Source: Gammaproteobacteria bacterium (GTDB lineage: Bacteria > Pseudomonadota > Gammaproteobacteria > GRL18). Taken from it: a stretch of DNA of 64,000 bases. A model generated the notes under the pieces. It worked only from the letters and a program-made list of their open reading frames with translations. It was not told the origin of the DNA and did not search any database. The stretch is taken from assembly GCA_016744375.1 (NCBI GenBank), contig JADGEM010000001.1, forward strand, positions 85,349 to 149,348, read 5' to 3'. Every line of letters starts with the position of its first letter. The stretch's first letter is position 1. Made by a program: the position numbers and the translations under genes. This document shows positions 40,082-49,907 of the stretch, in pieces.

Positions 40082-41587
40082 ATGGATTTATTACTTGAAA
40101 TAATTAGTCATCAACGACACGCAATGAGTGAAGAACAATCTAAATTTGTCTTCAAAGCTGCGGGTGGTACTATCGGTCGAAATCAACAAAATGACTGGAT
40201 GATTGATGATCCTGAACGTCTCATCTCAGGGCACCATGTTTCAATTCATTTTGAAAACAATCAGTATATTATTATAGATACCAGTACGAATGGTCTATAT
40301 GTGAATAATGAGCAATACGCTCTGGGTGACAATGCACATTCGATACTGAATGGCGATATTTTTCTACTGGGACAATATTCAATTCAGGCCACTTTGATTG
40401 CCACACAATCGGCTCCTGTCTTTTCTTCAAGTGTGTCTCAACGATTGCCGCAAGAGGTAGGGACTTCTTTTCAGAACCGCATGCATCTTCAAACCAGTGT
40501 TTCTAATGAAACATCTGTTCCTTTGTTTCCACAAGAGATGAATCATCATGTTGATCCATTAAGTCAATTTAAAGATGTCTCTATACCTGGACGACTTATG
40601 GAACATGATATATTATCAGAACCTGATTCAATTAATTCAGTACTCGACCCAATATCTTCTACTCAGTCCTATTTTGAATTACCTAATGCAATCCCAGAAA
40701 ACTGGCAGAATAATCAAGTAAAAAATAGCGGCTCAAATCAGGATAATTATACATCAGTTAATCCATCTCAATCAGTGGTTCATAATATACTTGAAAAAAC
40801 GGATGATAAAAATGTTATCGGGAGCTTTGAAGATTTTAAAAAGGATTTTCATTCTTCAGATAATATAAAAAAAGAGTCCTCATGTTATAAAAAATCTAAT
40901 AAAGTGACTGGGGTCATGGGCGTACAATCACTTTCTATTTCTGATGCTAGTTCTCAGAAAAAGTTACCATTGAATCAGTCACCGGATAACTTTGAGCGAC
41001 AGCAGGATACAATATCTATTTTATTAACAACTATGGGAATTAGTTCTGATGATATTAGTCCTGAACAATTGCCAGAGGTTATAGAAAATATTGCACTCCT
41101 TGCAAAAAATTCTATGTCTGGTCTGATGAAAATGATGATATCACGAACCCATTTAAAAAATGAATTTCGTTTATCAATGACAACGATTCAATCAAATGAA
41201 AATAATCCTTTTAAATTTTGCATCAATGATGAACAATTGATTTATTATCTACTGGTTAAACCGATGCCTGGATATCTTAATGCAGAGCAGGCAGTTAAGG
41301 AATCTTTTGAAGAACTTCAGGCACACCAACTGGGTGTTATGGCTGGAATGAAGTCTGCTGTCAATTCATTGCTTGATAAGTTTTCACCTAAAAAACTTAT
41401 CAAGAGATCAAGAGTAAAATCTCTGGGCCTCAGTAGTAAAAAATCACAATACTGGGATTCTTTTACTGATGCATATGAAGAAATTAAAGATGAAGATGAT
41501 GCTTTTACAATACCGTTTTCTAATGAATTTTCGAAAGCATATGAACGCCAGGTTGATGATATTCGTCAGGCAAAAGTAAATGTTTAA
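40082..41587 (+). CDS. tagH: T6SS-associated FHA-domain protein (TagH type)
   Basis: A ~501-residue protein with an N-terminal FHA domain that binds phosphothreonine: GGTIGR with the key Arg33, then RLISGHHVSIHFE and STNGLYVNN. A long, low-complexity polar linker (residues ~120-320) leads to the C-terminal T6SS FHA-family domain with NPFKFCINDEQLIYYLL and QAVKESFEELQAHQLGVMAG. In T6SS the FHA protein reads PpkA-dependent phosphorylation and promotes assembly. The family start (MDLLLEIISHQR) fits ATG 40082; an upstream ATG at 40013 would add 23 residues that do not resemble the family. Confidence 0.88.
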   Translation: MDLLLEIISHQRHAMSEEQSKFVFKAAGGTIGRNQQNDWMIDDPERLISGHHVSIHFENNQYIIIDTSTNGLYVNNEQYALGDNAHSILNGDIFLLGQYSIQATLIATQSAPVFSSSVSQRLPQEVGTSFQNRMHLQTSVSNETSVPLFPQEMNHHVDPLSQFKDVSIPGRLMEHDILSEPDSINSVLDPISSTQSYFELPNAIPENWQNNQVKNSGSNQDNYTSVNPSQSVVHNILEKTDDKNVIGSFEDFKKDFHSSDNIKKESSCYKKSNKVTGVMGVQSLSISDASSQKKLPLNQSPDNFERQQDTISILLTTMGISSDDISPEQLPEVIENIALLAKNSMSGLMKMMISRTHLKNEFRLSMTTIQSNENNPFKFCINDEQLIYYLLVKPMPGYLNAEQAVKESFEELQAHQLGVMAGMKSAVNSLLDKFSPKKLIKRSRVKSLGLSSKKSQYWDSFTDAYEEIKDEDDAFTIPFSNEFSKAYERQVDDIRQAKVNV

Positions 41588-41667
41588 CACCAATAAAAAA
41601 ACAAAATAAATATAATAGTGCTGTTTTTTAACAGTTTATTAAACAAACTATAACAAAAGGATTTGTT

Positions 41668-42177
41668 GTGACCTCAAGATATAAAATTATAACTGCGTTT
41701 TTCCTCGTTTTTATGAGCCAATTACTCATTTCCTGTACTTCTAGTGATGTCCTTCGTGAGGTTATGGACCCAAAAAACTTGTTGTCAACAAAAACAAAAC
41801 TGGATTTAAAAGTTCAGTCTACCCATGACCTTAATCCTGATAATAATGGTCGTCCTTCTCCTGTTGTTGTGCGTATTTATTCACTAGTTTCACCTGCAAA
41901 TTTTGAAAGTTCAGATTTTATTGCACTGTACCAAAATGAAAAAGAAATTCTTGGTTCTGATTTCCTGAGACGAGAGGAGAAAAACTTTGAGCCTAATGAA
42001 TACTTTGAAGCTCAACTGGAATTTAATGAGAGAGCTAATTTCATTGGTATTGTTGTTGCTTATCAGGATATAGGGCAAGCTAAATGGCGACTTGTGCAGC
42101 CATTAGAAAGGGGTTCTCACAATTATCTTTCTTTAAAACTTACTGCGGACAGCATTTTATTAAACAATAATGATTAA
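41668..42177 (+). CDS. tssJ: T6SS outer-membrane lipoprotein TssJ
   Basis: A 169-residue lipoprotein of the membrane complex, which anchors TssM to the outer membrane. A hydrophobic signal segment ends in the lipobox LISC23; residue +2 is Thr, so sorting to the outer membrane is expected. The TssJ beta-sandwich pattern follows: VVVRIYSLVSPANFESSDFI, LGSDFLRREE, IGIVVAYQDI, KWRLVQPLERG. The start is GTG 41668, with AAAAGG seven bases upstream. The gap before it has a small hairpin CTGTT/AACAG. Confidence 0.93.
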   Translation: MTSRYKIITAFFLVFMSQLLISCTSSDVLREVMDPKNLLSTKTKLDLKVQSTHDLNPDNNGRPSPVVVRIYSLVSPANFESSDFIALYQNEKEILGSDFLRREEKNFEPNEYFEAQLEFNERANFIGIVVAYQDIGQAKWRLVQPLERGSHNYLSLKLTADSILLNNND

Positions 42178-42229
42178 ATTGATGTGTTACGAAATAGATG
42201 ATACATGCATATAATAAAAGGAATTCCCA

Positions 42230-43570
42230 ATGTTTAATAGTAAAGTAATATGGTCAGAGGGCATGTTTTTAAGGCCGCAACATTTTCAACAACATGATCG
42301 CTATCTGGCTGATCAAAGATATAAAACTGTTCGTTTTCTTAATAGTTATGCATGGGGAATCAAGAAGCTTGCAATTGATGAACAACACCTGGGACTGGGA
42401 AAGATTGTGATCAATCACTGTGAAGGTGTTATGCCTGACGGCACGGTATTTTCAGTAAAAAATACCGATGAACTTCCTCTTATTTTAGATATCACAGATC
42501 AAGTCAAAGACGAGGTAGTTTATCTCGTACTTCCTATTATATTAGAAGGAATGCCTGAATCTGAAAAAAAATCCTCAAAAGATGCAAACAATACCCGATT
42601 TCTTGTTGAGGAGCATGATGTTCGTGATAACAATGTAGGGGTTGATTCGGTTGCCCGAGTTGATCTGGGTTCTCTTAAATTCAAGATACTGACTGCCAGC
42701 GAATTAGAAGGTGAATTGATTGTATTAAGTTTATGTAAAATTAGTGAGTCTCGATCGGATAAGAGCATTATTCTTGATGATGATTTTATACCAACCACAT
42801 TAAATTGTTCAGCTTCTATTAATATTGAAAATTTTCATAAAGAAGTGATCAGCTTATTATCTCACCGTTCTGAATCGGTTGCCCAACGTATCACTGCTTC
42901 TGGCAAAGGAGGAACTTCGGATATTACAGACTTTTTACTATTACAATTAGTGAATAAAAATGAGTCTTTATTTAGACACTTGCTCAATATGGATATAGTA
43001 CACCCTGAGTATTTGTTTCAGCAGTTAACGACACTTTATGGTGAATTATCTACTTTTACTGTTTCAGCCAGGCGGCCTGAATTTTTAGTCAATTATGAAC
43101 ATGAAAAACAAACGTCTTGCTTTGCAAAGATTATGTCAGGAATTCGTCAGTCTCTTAGCATGGTTCTTGAACAAAATGCCATTCAAATTCCTCTTCAAGA
43201 TAGAAACTTTGGCATAAATGTTGCCACAATCAACGATAAAAACCTGCTTAAAACAGCACATTTTATTATTGCAGTGAAAGCAAGTATTTCCAATGAAGTT
43301 GTCCGTAGTAGTTTTCCAACACAGGTTAAAATTGGTCCTGTTGAGCACATTAGAGATTTAGTGAACTTACAATTGCCAGGAATTAAGTTGCAGGTATTGC
43401 CTATAGCACCTCGTCAAATACCATTCCACTCCGGTTTTACCTATTTTCAATTAGACAATCAATCAGAGACCTGGTCACAAATAGCCAATTCAGGAGGATT
43501 TGCGATTCATGTCAGTGGGCATTTTCCTGATTTAGAAATGGAATTTTGGGCGATCAAGCAGTCTAACTAA
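42230..43570 (+). CDS. tssK: T6SS baseplate protein TssK
   Basis: A 446-residue cytoplasmic protein that joins the baseplate to the membrane complex through TssL and TssM. The N-terminal VIWSEGMFLRPQHFQQHDRY is the diagnostic start. The C-terminal part contains LPGIKLQVLPIAPRQIPFH and YFQLDNQSETWSQI, the head-domain features. Ribosome-binding site AAAAGGA lies seven bases before ATG 42230. Length is typical of the family. Confidence 0.96.
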   Translation: MFNSKVIWSEGMFLRPQHFQQHDRYLADQRYKTVRFLNSYAWGIKKLAIDEQHLGLGKIVINHCEGVMPDGTVFSVKNTDELPLILDITDQVKDEVVYLVLPIILEGMPESEKKSSKDANNTRFLVEEHDVRDNNVGVDSVARVDLGSLKFKILTASELEGELIVLSLCKISESRSDKSIILDDDFIPTTLNCSASINIENFHKEVISLLSHRSESVAQRITASGKGGTSDITDFLLLQLVNKNESLFRHLLNMDIVHPEYLFQQLTTLYGELSTFTVSARRPEFLVNYEHEKQTSCFAKIMSGIRQSLSMVLEQNAIQIPLQDRNFGINVATINDKNLLKTAHFIIAVKASISNEVVRSSFPTQVKIGPVEHIRDLVNLQLPGIKLQVLPIAPRQIPFHSGFTYFQLDNQSETWSQIANSGGFAIHVSGHFPDLEMEFWAIKQSN

Positions 43571-43659
43571 CATCTGGTAATATTAGTGTGTCACTCCTGC
43601 CCAGTATGGTCAAGATGCGCATCTACCCGGAAGAATAAGTACTAATATGGATAGTCATT

Positions 43660-44739
43660 ATGGATGATAAAACGATAATTCGCTTCCCCAACGATAATAC
43701 AGTGATAAGACCTAGACCGGGAGGGAAACGTCAATCTGTTTTAAATTCGAATTCTTCAGACCGAACTCAGATTAATTTTAAAAATAACCGATCTATTAGT
43801 CTCCAACCTGGAGTTGTACAATCGCCCAAAGATATTATGGTGGATTACCACCCCCTACCTGATTTTGTGCCTGATGAAAAATTTTCGGTAAATGGATTAA
43901 ATAAATTAGTCTCTAATGCATCCACATTATTATCTCTGATGATTAAGTTATCAAATTCTGTAATGCACAAAGATGTATCTCAGTTAAAACATAAACTGCA
44001 GGATGAAATAAAACAATTTGAGATCAATGCCGGTCGTTCAGGGATTGCCAATGACAAAATCCTTCAGGCCCGTTATCTCCTTTGTACTTCATTAGATGAA
44101 ATTGTTGCCAGTACCCCCTGGGGACAGGATAGTGACTGGAGTCAGCAAAGCCTGCTAAGTCTGTTTCATGGTGAAACATGGGGTGGAGAAAAGTTTTTTT
44201 TATTGTTGGAACGTTTTTTAAAAGAACCCATAAAAAATTTAGATATTCTGGAATTAATGTGCATTTGTATGAGCCTTGGTTTTCAGGGGAAATATCGTGT
44301 ACTTGAAAATGGTTATGGTGACGTTGAACATTTACGAGAAGATCTGTATCGACAAATACGCAGCTTAAAGAATGACTTTAATCAAGAGTTATCTAATCAC
44401 TGGCGTGGTGTCACTGATAAACGGGGAGCATTGATTAGATACGTTCCCTTATGGGTAGTTGGAGCATTGTCTGGTGTGATTCTATTGGCCATGTTTTCCA
44501 GTTTTACTTATATGTTGGATCAATCATCATCTCCAGTTATTAGCGAAATTGTTAAACTTGGGCCTGAGGTTCTTCAAATTGATAAATCAGATAGTAAAAA
44601 AAATGAGACTCACCGCTTAGGTCATGAAAAGGAAGTGCACCTCGTTAAACCTGAATCTCTGCAAAGAAATACTTTACAGCAAGAGACCCATTTGTTAATC
44701 AAAAATCAATCATTTCGTCTTCTATGGAGAAATGTATGA
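43660..44739 (+). CDS. tssL: T6SS inner-membrane protein TssL (DotU family)
   Basis: A 359-residue tail-anchored protein of the T6SS membrane complex. The cytoplasmic domain (residues ~70-250) has ARYLLCTSLDEIVASTPWG, FHGETWGGEKFFLLLERFL and LELMCICMSLGFQGKYR. One membrane helix is at about 264-286, followed by a ~70-residue periplasmic tail with no OmpA-like domain. The first 20 residues hold two threonine motifs, DDKTII (Thr5) and DNTVIRPRPGG (Thr14), of the kind phosphorylated by PpkA and bound by FHA proteins in other T6SS. The stop overlaps the tssM start (ATGA). Confidence 0.94.
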   Translation: MDDKTIIRFPNDNTVIRPRPGGKRQSVLNSNSSDRTQINFKNNRSISLQPGVVQSPKDIMVDYHPLPDFVPDEKFSVNGLNKLVSNASTLLSLMIKLSNSVMHKDVSQLKHKLQDEIKQFEINAGRSGIANDKILQARYLLCTSLDEIVASTPWGQDSDWSQQSLLSLFHGETWGGEKFFLLLERFLKEPIKNLDILELMCICMSLGFQGKYRVLENGYGDVEHLREDLYRQIRSLKNDFNQELSNHWRGVTDKRGALIRYVPLWVVGALSGVILLAMFSSFTYMLDQSSSPVISEIVKLGPEVLQIDKSDSKKNETHRLGHEKEVHLVKPESLQRNTLQQETHLLIKNQSFRLLWRNV

Positions 44740-47700
44740 AAATCATTAGAGTAATGTTTTTGAAAAAATGGTTTGTGACACTCCTGGGCGTCATTGCGCT
44801 GTCAATTCTAATCTGGTTTGTGGGTCCTCTGGTTGCTATTGCAGAAAAAATTCCATTGAAATCTGAAGTCATACGTTTGACTTCTATTATGGTTCTGCTT
44901 TTACTTTGGGGTTTAAATAATCTTCGTATTAAGGCTCAGGCAATGAGAAATAATGAACAATTAATTGAAGATTTGAAGGAAGATGGTCAAACAAATGATC
45001 AGAATAATTCTGATGAAGAAATCAAAGTACTGAGTGAACGCTTTGATGATGCTATGCACATACTTAAGCACTCAAGTAAAAACAATCGAGGAAAGCAGTA
45101 CATCTATGATTTACCCTGGTATGTCATTATCGGACCACCAGGTTCAGGTAAAACCACCGCATTGGTAAATTCAGGATTAAAATTTCCTTTGGCTGAGAAA
45201 TATGGACATGAAGCTGTTAAAGGTGTGGGTGGTACAAGAAATTGTGATTGGTGGTTTACAGATGAAGCGGTACTAATTGATACAGCTGGGCGTTATACAA
45301 CTCAGGATAGCCATGCCGAAAATGATTCGGCTGCCTGGGGTGGTTTTCTAAAATTATTAAAAAAACATCGTAAAAGAAGGCCGATTAATGGTGTGATGGT
45401 CGCAATCAGCCTTGAGGATATTCTGACTCAAACGGAGCAGGAAAAAACAGCCCATATTCATGCTATACGAAGTCGACTACTGGAACTTCAGAAACAGTTA
45501 AACATTCAGTTTCCCGTCTACTTACTTATAACAAAAGGGGACATGGTGGCCGGTTTTTCGGAATTCTTTGATGATCTGGGACGTGATGATCGTGAACAGG
45601 TTTGGGGTATGACATTTTTAGAAAATTATGGAAATAATAGTGATCATACACCAGGACAATTATTTAGTGAACATTTTGATGAGTTGATGAAAAATATCAA
45701 TGATCGTTTGTTATGGCGTTTAAATTATGAACGAGATCTTCAGCGACGAGGTAAAATTGTTGAGTTTCCTGTTCAGTTAAAAGCGATTAAAGACGGTGTA
45801 TATAGTTTTATTGAGCAAGCTTTCTCATTATCCCGTTTTCATGAAAGACCCAATTTGCGGGGTGTTTATTTAACCAGTGGCACTCAGGAAGGGACGCCTA
45901 TTGACCGTATTATGGGTAATCTCATTAATTCCTTTAATATTGATAAGCAGGCATTACCCGCATTGCAGACAAAAGGAAAAAGCTATTTTATAAAAAATCT
46001 TTTACAGCAGGTAATTTTTACCGAAGCGGGTCTTGTGGGTGTTAATCGCCGCTTTGAAAATAAAATTTTATGGTTACAGCGTATTTCCTATGGGAGTGCC
46101 ATTTTTATCGCAACTGCAAGTGCTCTGGCCTGGTCGACAAGCTTTACCTTAAATGAGCGTAATATAAAAAAAGTAGATGAGCAATTAACGCAATATAATG
46201 ATGGGTTGCTGGAGCTAAACCGGACTCGTTTTGAAGTAATTAACCGCCAGTTACAGCATCTCAATAAAGCCAATGAAATCTTTCCACCGGATCAATCTGT
46301 GCCGATGACTATGCAGTTGGGTCTGTATCAGGGTAATAATTTTCATGAATTAATGTCTGTTGCGTATACCGAACAGCTTAAACAATTGTTTATACCAGCT
46401 TTAAAACATCGACTTGAAGAGCAAATTCGACTGAGCATTAATGAGCCGGATTATTTATTTGAAGCATTGAAAGCCTATCTTATGATGGGATTACCAAAAC
46501 GGTTTGAGATTCAATTTGTTGAACAATGGATGGAGCTGGACTGGTCGACACACCTGGAAGGCCAGGCTGAATTACAAACACACTTGAGAAAACACCTGCA
46601 TAATTTATTAGTGACAGAATTTGGTCGTATTAGAATTAACCAGGCTCTAGTCGAAAAGGCACGAGCGGTTCTTAGAAAAGTACCTTTGCATCAACAGATT
46701 TATAATCGAATCAAACTAGAAGCTAAAAATAACAATGATGAAGCTTTTACGTTTTCAACAAAAGTGGGCCCTGAGATGAATATGGTCTTTTCCGGTACCA
46801 CACATTCTATTCCATATCTGTATACTTATGATGGTTATAAAAATATCTTTTTGAAGGACAGTCTATTGTATGTTAAAGAAATTGTAGAAGAAAACTGGGT
46901 GCTTGGTACAAAGAATGGTGATTTTACTGAATCGGATATTGCCTTATTTAGTGATAAAGTAAAATCATTGTATCTGGAAGATTATGCACGCTTTTGGAAC
47001 AATGCTTTAAATGAATTAAGTATTAATCATTTCTCGACGGTGAATCAGGCTATTAACTCATTGACTCTGATCACTGGTGCTTATTCTCCCTTTCGTGGTG
47101 TGATTGCCAATGTTGCTGAAAATACTCGACTGGGACAATTTCCCATTAATGGCAAAGTGTTTGATGATAATAAGGCTTTGACTAATAAATTGACACAGAA
47201 AGTAACAGGCCGTACCGGTTCTATGATTCGAATGGTGCATCGTGTTAATAATCGTAAACTGATTAACTTGCCTGATCGGCCGACTGATATTGTTGAGAAA
47301 CAATTTTTTGATCTGAATAAAACCATTGAGCAGCAAAACAACAGGACATCACATCTTAATGAGATTATGATGTCTCTGGCTGAATTACAGGGGTATCTAA
47401 ATAATCTTGCAAATACTATGGATGATGGTGAAACGGCTTATCGACTGGCAAAAGACCGCTTAAAACGTGGGGCACAAGATCCTGTAGGCAAATTAAAACT
47501 GCTGGCTTCCCGCTCACCAGAACCCTTAAAAAGCTGGTTAAAATCAATTTCACGAGATTCATGGGGACTGGTGCTGGCACAATCAAATCAGTACCTTAAT
47601 AGTATTTATCAATCCAGTGTGATGGAATTTTATAAGCGCAGTATGAAAAATCGTTACCCACTGCATTCAAAAGCAAATAATGAAGCGTCTCTGGCTGATT

Positions 47701-48293
47701 TTACTGAGTATTTTAAACCGGATGGCATTGAATCCACCTTCTTTGAAACGTATTTAAAAGATTTTGTGAATACCCAAAAAATTCCCTGGACATTAAAAAA
47801 AGTGGAGGGTTTTAGTCTGTCTATTAGTAATAAGTCACTAAAACAATTTCAACGTGCTGAAAATATCCGTAAGGTTTTTTTTAAGGAACATAAAGATTTT
47901 CCAAAGATAAATTATTCATTACGGCCTATGTTTCTTGATTCAAATATAGCACGGTTTGAATTACGTCAAGGAAAACAGAAAGTTGTATACCAACATGGTC
48001 CATTAATCCCGAGCAAGATGACCTGGCCGGGAAATACGGATTACAATGAAGCTGAAATAATATTTGAAGATCTCCATGGTGATCGGGTTGTGTATAAAGA
48101 AATTGGCCCCTGGGCATTTTTTAGAATTATGGATAACTATGAATTTAAACGCACTAAATTAAATGATCATTTTATCGTTGATTATGTGCTTGAGGGGAAA
48201 AAGGCCAAGTTTGAATTAATTGCTAATAGTGTTAAAAATCCCTTTAGCTATAACTTATTAAAACGCTATAGGGCGCCTGTATCTTTGAAATAA
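44736..48293 (+). CDS. tssM: T6SS inner-membrane protein TssM (IcmF family)
   Basis: A 1185-residue protein spanning the inner membrane and reaching TssJ in the periplasm. Two N-terminal membrane helices (residues ~12-35 and ~49-64), a cytoplasmic GTPase-like domain with Walker A GPPGSGKT at 133-140 and DTAGRYTTQD, then a third membrane helix near 452-472 and a large periplasmic domain ending in GPWAFFRIMD and related beta-sheet segments. I chose ATG 44736, which overlaps the tssL stop and has GGAG six bases upstream, over ATG 44724. Confidence 0.95.
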   Translation: MKIIRVMFLKKWFVTLLGVIALSILIWFVGPLVAIAEKIPLKSEVIRLTSIMVLLLLWGLNNLRIKAQAMRNNEQLIEDLKEDGQTNDQNNSDEEIKVLSERFDDAMHILKHSSKNNRGKQYIYDLPWYVIIGPPGSGKTTALVNSGLKFPLAEKYGHEAVKGVGGTRNCDWWFTDEAVLIDTAGRYTTQDSHAENDSAAWGGFLKLLKKHRKRRPINGVMVAISLEDILTQTEQEKTAHIHAIRSRLLELQKQLNIQFPVYLLITKGDMVAGFSEFFDDLGRDDREQVWGMTFLENYGNNSDHTPGQLFSEHFDELMKNINDRLLWRLNYERDLQRRGKIVEFPVQLKAIKDGVYSFIEQAFSLSRFHERPNLRGVYLTSGTQEGTPIDRIMGNLINSFNIDKQALPALQTKGKSYFIKNLLQQVIFTEAGLVGVNRRFENKILWLQRISYGSAIFIATASALAWSTSFTLNERNIKKVDEQLTQYNDGLLELNRTRFEVINRQLQHLNKANEIFPPDQSVPMTMQLGLYQGNNFHELMSVAYTEQLKQLFIPALKHRLEEQIRLSINEPDYLFEALKAYLMMGLPKRFEIQFVEQWMELDWSTHLEGQAELQTHLRKHLHNLLVTEFGRIRINQALVEKARAVLRKVPLHQQIYNRIKLEAKNNNDEAFTFSTKVGPEMNMVFSGTTHSIPYLYTYDGYKNIFLKDSLLYVKEIVEENWVLGTKNGDFTESDIALFSDKVKSLYLEDYARFWNNALNELSINHFSTVNQAINSLTLITGAYSPFRGVIANVAENTRLGQFPINGKVFDDNKALTNKLTQKVTGRTGSMIRMVHRVNNRKLINLPDRPTDIVEKQFFDLNKTIEQQNNRTSHLNEIMMSLAELQGYLNNLANTMDDGETAYRLAKDRLKRGAQDPVGKLKLLASRSPEPLKSWLKSISRDSWGLVLAQSNQYLNSIYQSSVMEFYKRSMKNRYPLHSKANNEASLADFTEYFKPDGIESTFFETYLKDFVNTQKIPWTLKKVEGFSLSISNKSLKQFQRAENIRKVFFKEHKDFPKINYSLRPMFLDSNIARFELRQGKQKVVYQHGPLIPSKMTWPGNTDYNEAEIIFEDLHGDRVVYKEIGPWAFFRIMDNYEFKRTKLNDHFIVDYVLEGKKAKFELIANSVKNPFSYNLLKRYRAPVSLK

Positions 48294-48407
48294 AGGCAAA
48301 GTACATACTCCTTGAGTACGGTGGTTTGTCCTTAATACCCTGAAATAAAAAATTAAAAGCTGATTTAATGTGTAAAACATTATAAATGATCAAAGGTTTA
48401 AAATTAT

Positions 48408-49169
48408 ATGAGTAAGCTTAATGGATTTTATGGAAAACTACCCTCCTATGGAGATTTTCTCTCACGTAATTTGCCCAGAACATTTATTGATCCCTGGGAT
48501 ATCTGGCTGCAATCGGCAATGGCTACTAGTCAGGAACAATTAGGGAAGCAGTGGCTGGATTATTTTCTGGTTGCACCGGTATGGAAATTTATTCTATCTG
48601 ATGACAATTGCGGTGAAAATGCTTTTGTCGGTGTGATTATTCCCAGTGTTGATCGAGTGGGGCGGTATTTCCCTTTAACCATTGCTTCGCATATTACAGA
48701 ACCAGTGAAACCAGTTGCTCTCATTGATGAGTGCCACCATTGGCTGGAACAGGCTGAAACAATTGCCTTATCAGCACTGGGTGATGATTTTCAATTAAAA
48801 GACCTGGAAGAAAGCCTGATTGAATTAGGTGATCCGATTATCAATCGTATCTCCCCTAATGAACCGATCAATGAAATTCACAAAGAAAAACGCTTTCAAG
48901 GGCATTTTTCTATGGAGCCAGTGAACTCGAATCCATTAAGCTCATTTCCAGCCATCAGTCATTTTTTTATTGAACAGGCATTTTCTTCCTATAGTTTCTG
49001 GTGGACATCTGGTTCTGAAGATATTAAACCTTCATTTTTACTCTGTGAAGGATTACCTGAAATGGATGGCTTTGCATCGTTTCTTGATGGTAACTGGGAT
49101 AGAGATGCCTGGCATAGTATTAAATCACTCTTTATTGTTGGTGACACACCAGCTTTGATTGGCGTTTAA
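48408..49169 (+). CDS. tagF: T6SS-associated protein TagF
   Basis: A 253-residue protein of the TagF/ImpM family. The start SKLNGFYGKLPSYGDFLSRN and the following DPWDIWLQSAM and GVIIPSVDRVGRYFPL are diagnostic. In Pseudomonas and Agrobacterium TagF represses T6SS assembly post-translationally, alone or fused to PppA, by acting on the FHA protein. Here it is free-standing and directly upstream of pppA, 13 bases apart, so the pair is likely co-translated. A 114-base gap separates it from tssM. Confidence 0.93.
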   Translation: MSKLNGFYGKLPSYGDFLSRNLPRTFIDPWDIWLQSAMATSQEQLGKQWLDYFLVAPVWKFILSDDNCGENAFVGVIIPSVDRVGRYFPLTIASHITEPVKPVALIDECHHWLEQAETIALSALGDDFQLKDLEESLIELGDPIINRISPNEPINEIHKEKRFQGHFSMEPVNSNPLSSFPAISHFFIEQAFSSYSFWWTSGSEDIKPSFLLCEGLPEMDGFASFLDGNWDRDAWHSIKSLFIVGDTPALIGV

Positions 49170-49182
49170 AAAAGGTGTTTAA

Positions 49183-49896
49183 ATGATCAGCAGTGCTCAG
49201 AGAACTCATCGAGGCTATGTTAGAAAACATAATGAAGATTCTATTTTATCACATCTGGAATTTAACTTATTTGCTGTTGCTGATGGTATGGGTGGACATG
49301 CAGCTGGTGACCTGGTGAGTCAGTCTATTGTTAGTGAGTTATCTCAACTCAAATTAGGAAGCAATAATCTGCAGTGTTCTATTGATAAAATAAAAGCAAC
49401 ACTTGTTAGTGTGAATAAAAAAATTATTTCCGGAGAACTTTTTGATGATGAAGAATTGATCGCCGGAAGCACTATTGTAATTGCCTACATCGCTGATAAT
49501 ATCTGCAGTTGTCTCTGGGTGGGTGATAGTCGTCTCTATATCTTCAGGGCAAATAAACTCTATCAAATTACTAAAGATCATTCACTCGTACAGGAAATGC
49601 TTGATAGTGGACAATTATCAGTTGAGCAGGCTCAATCTCACCCTAAGTCTAACGTTATAACTCGTGCAGTGGGTGTTGATAAGGAATTAAAAATTGATAT
49701 CAATCAGTTTGAAATTCAAACGGGTGATAAATTACTCTTATGCAGTGATGGTTTGTATAATGAAGTGAGCAGTGAAGTGATTATCTCAGCCCTTAGACAA
49801 GATAAGACAGATCATATTGCTAATAAGTTATTAGGTGAAGCTTTACTGAGTGAAGCATCTGATAATATTTCTATCATAGTGATAGAGAAGCATTAA
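49183..49896 (+). CDS. pppA: PP2C-type phosphatase PppA of the T6SS
   Basis: A 237-residue PPM-family Ser/Thr phosphatase. Metal-binding motifs are clear: RKHNEDS, AVADGMGGHAAGD, WVGDSRLYIF, and LLCSDGLYNEV with the C-terminal SDNISIIVI. It would remove phosphate from PpkA targets such as the FHA protein or TssL and so switch the secretion system off. It lies between tagF and ppkA with small gaps (13 and 11 bases), forming the control module at the end of the cluster. Confidence 0.95.
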   Translation: MISSAQRTHRGYVRKHNEDSILSHLEFNLFAVADGMGGHAAGDLVSQSIVSELSQLKLGSNNLQCSIDKIKATLVSVNKKIISGELFDDEELIAGSTIVIAYIADNICSCLWVGDSRLYIFRANKLYQITKDHSLVQEMLDSGQLSVEQAQSHPKSNVITRAVGVDKELKIDINQFEIQTGDKLLLCSDGLYNEVSSEVIISALRQDKTDHIANKLLGEALLSEASDNISIIVIEKH

Positions 49897-49907
49897 TTTA
49901 ATCAATT

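Noticed and set aside
43580..43648. Inverted ATATTAGT/ACTAATAT between tssK and tssL as a regulatory hairpin
   Set aside because: Eight AT-rich pairs around a 53-base loop are too weak to support.
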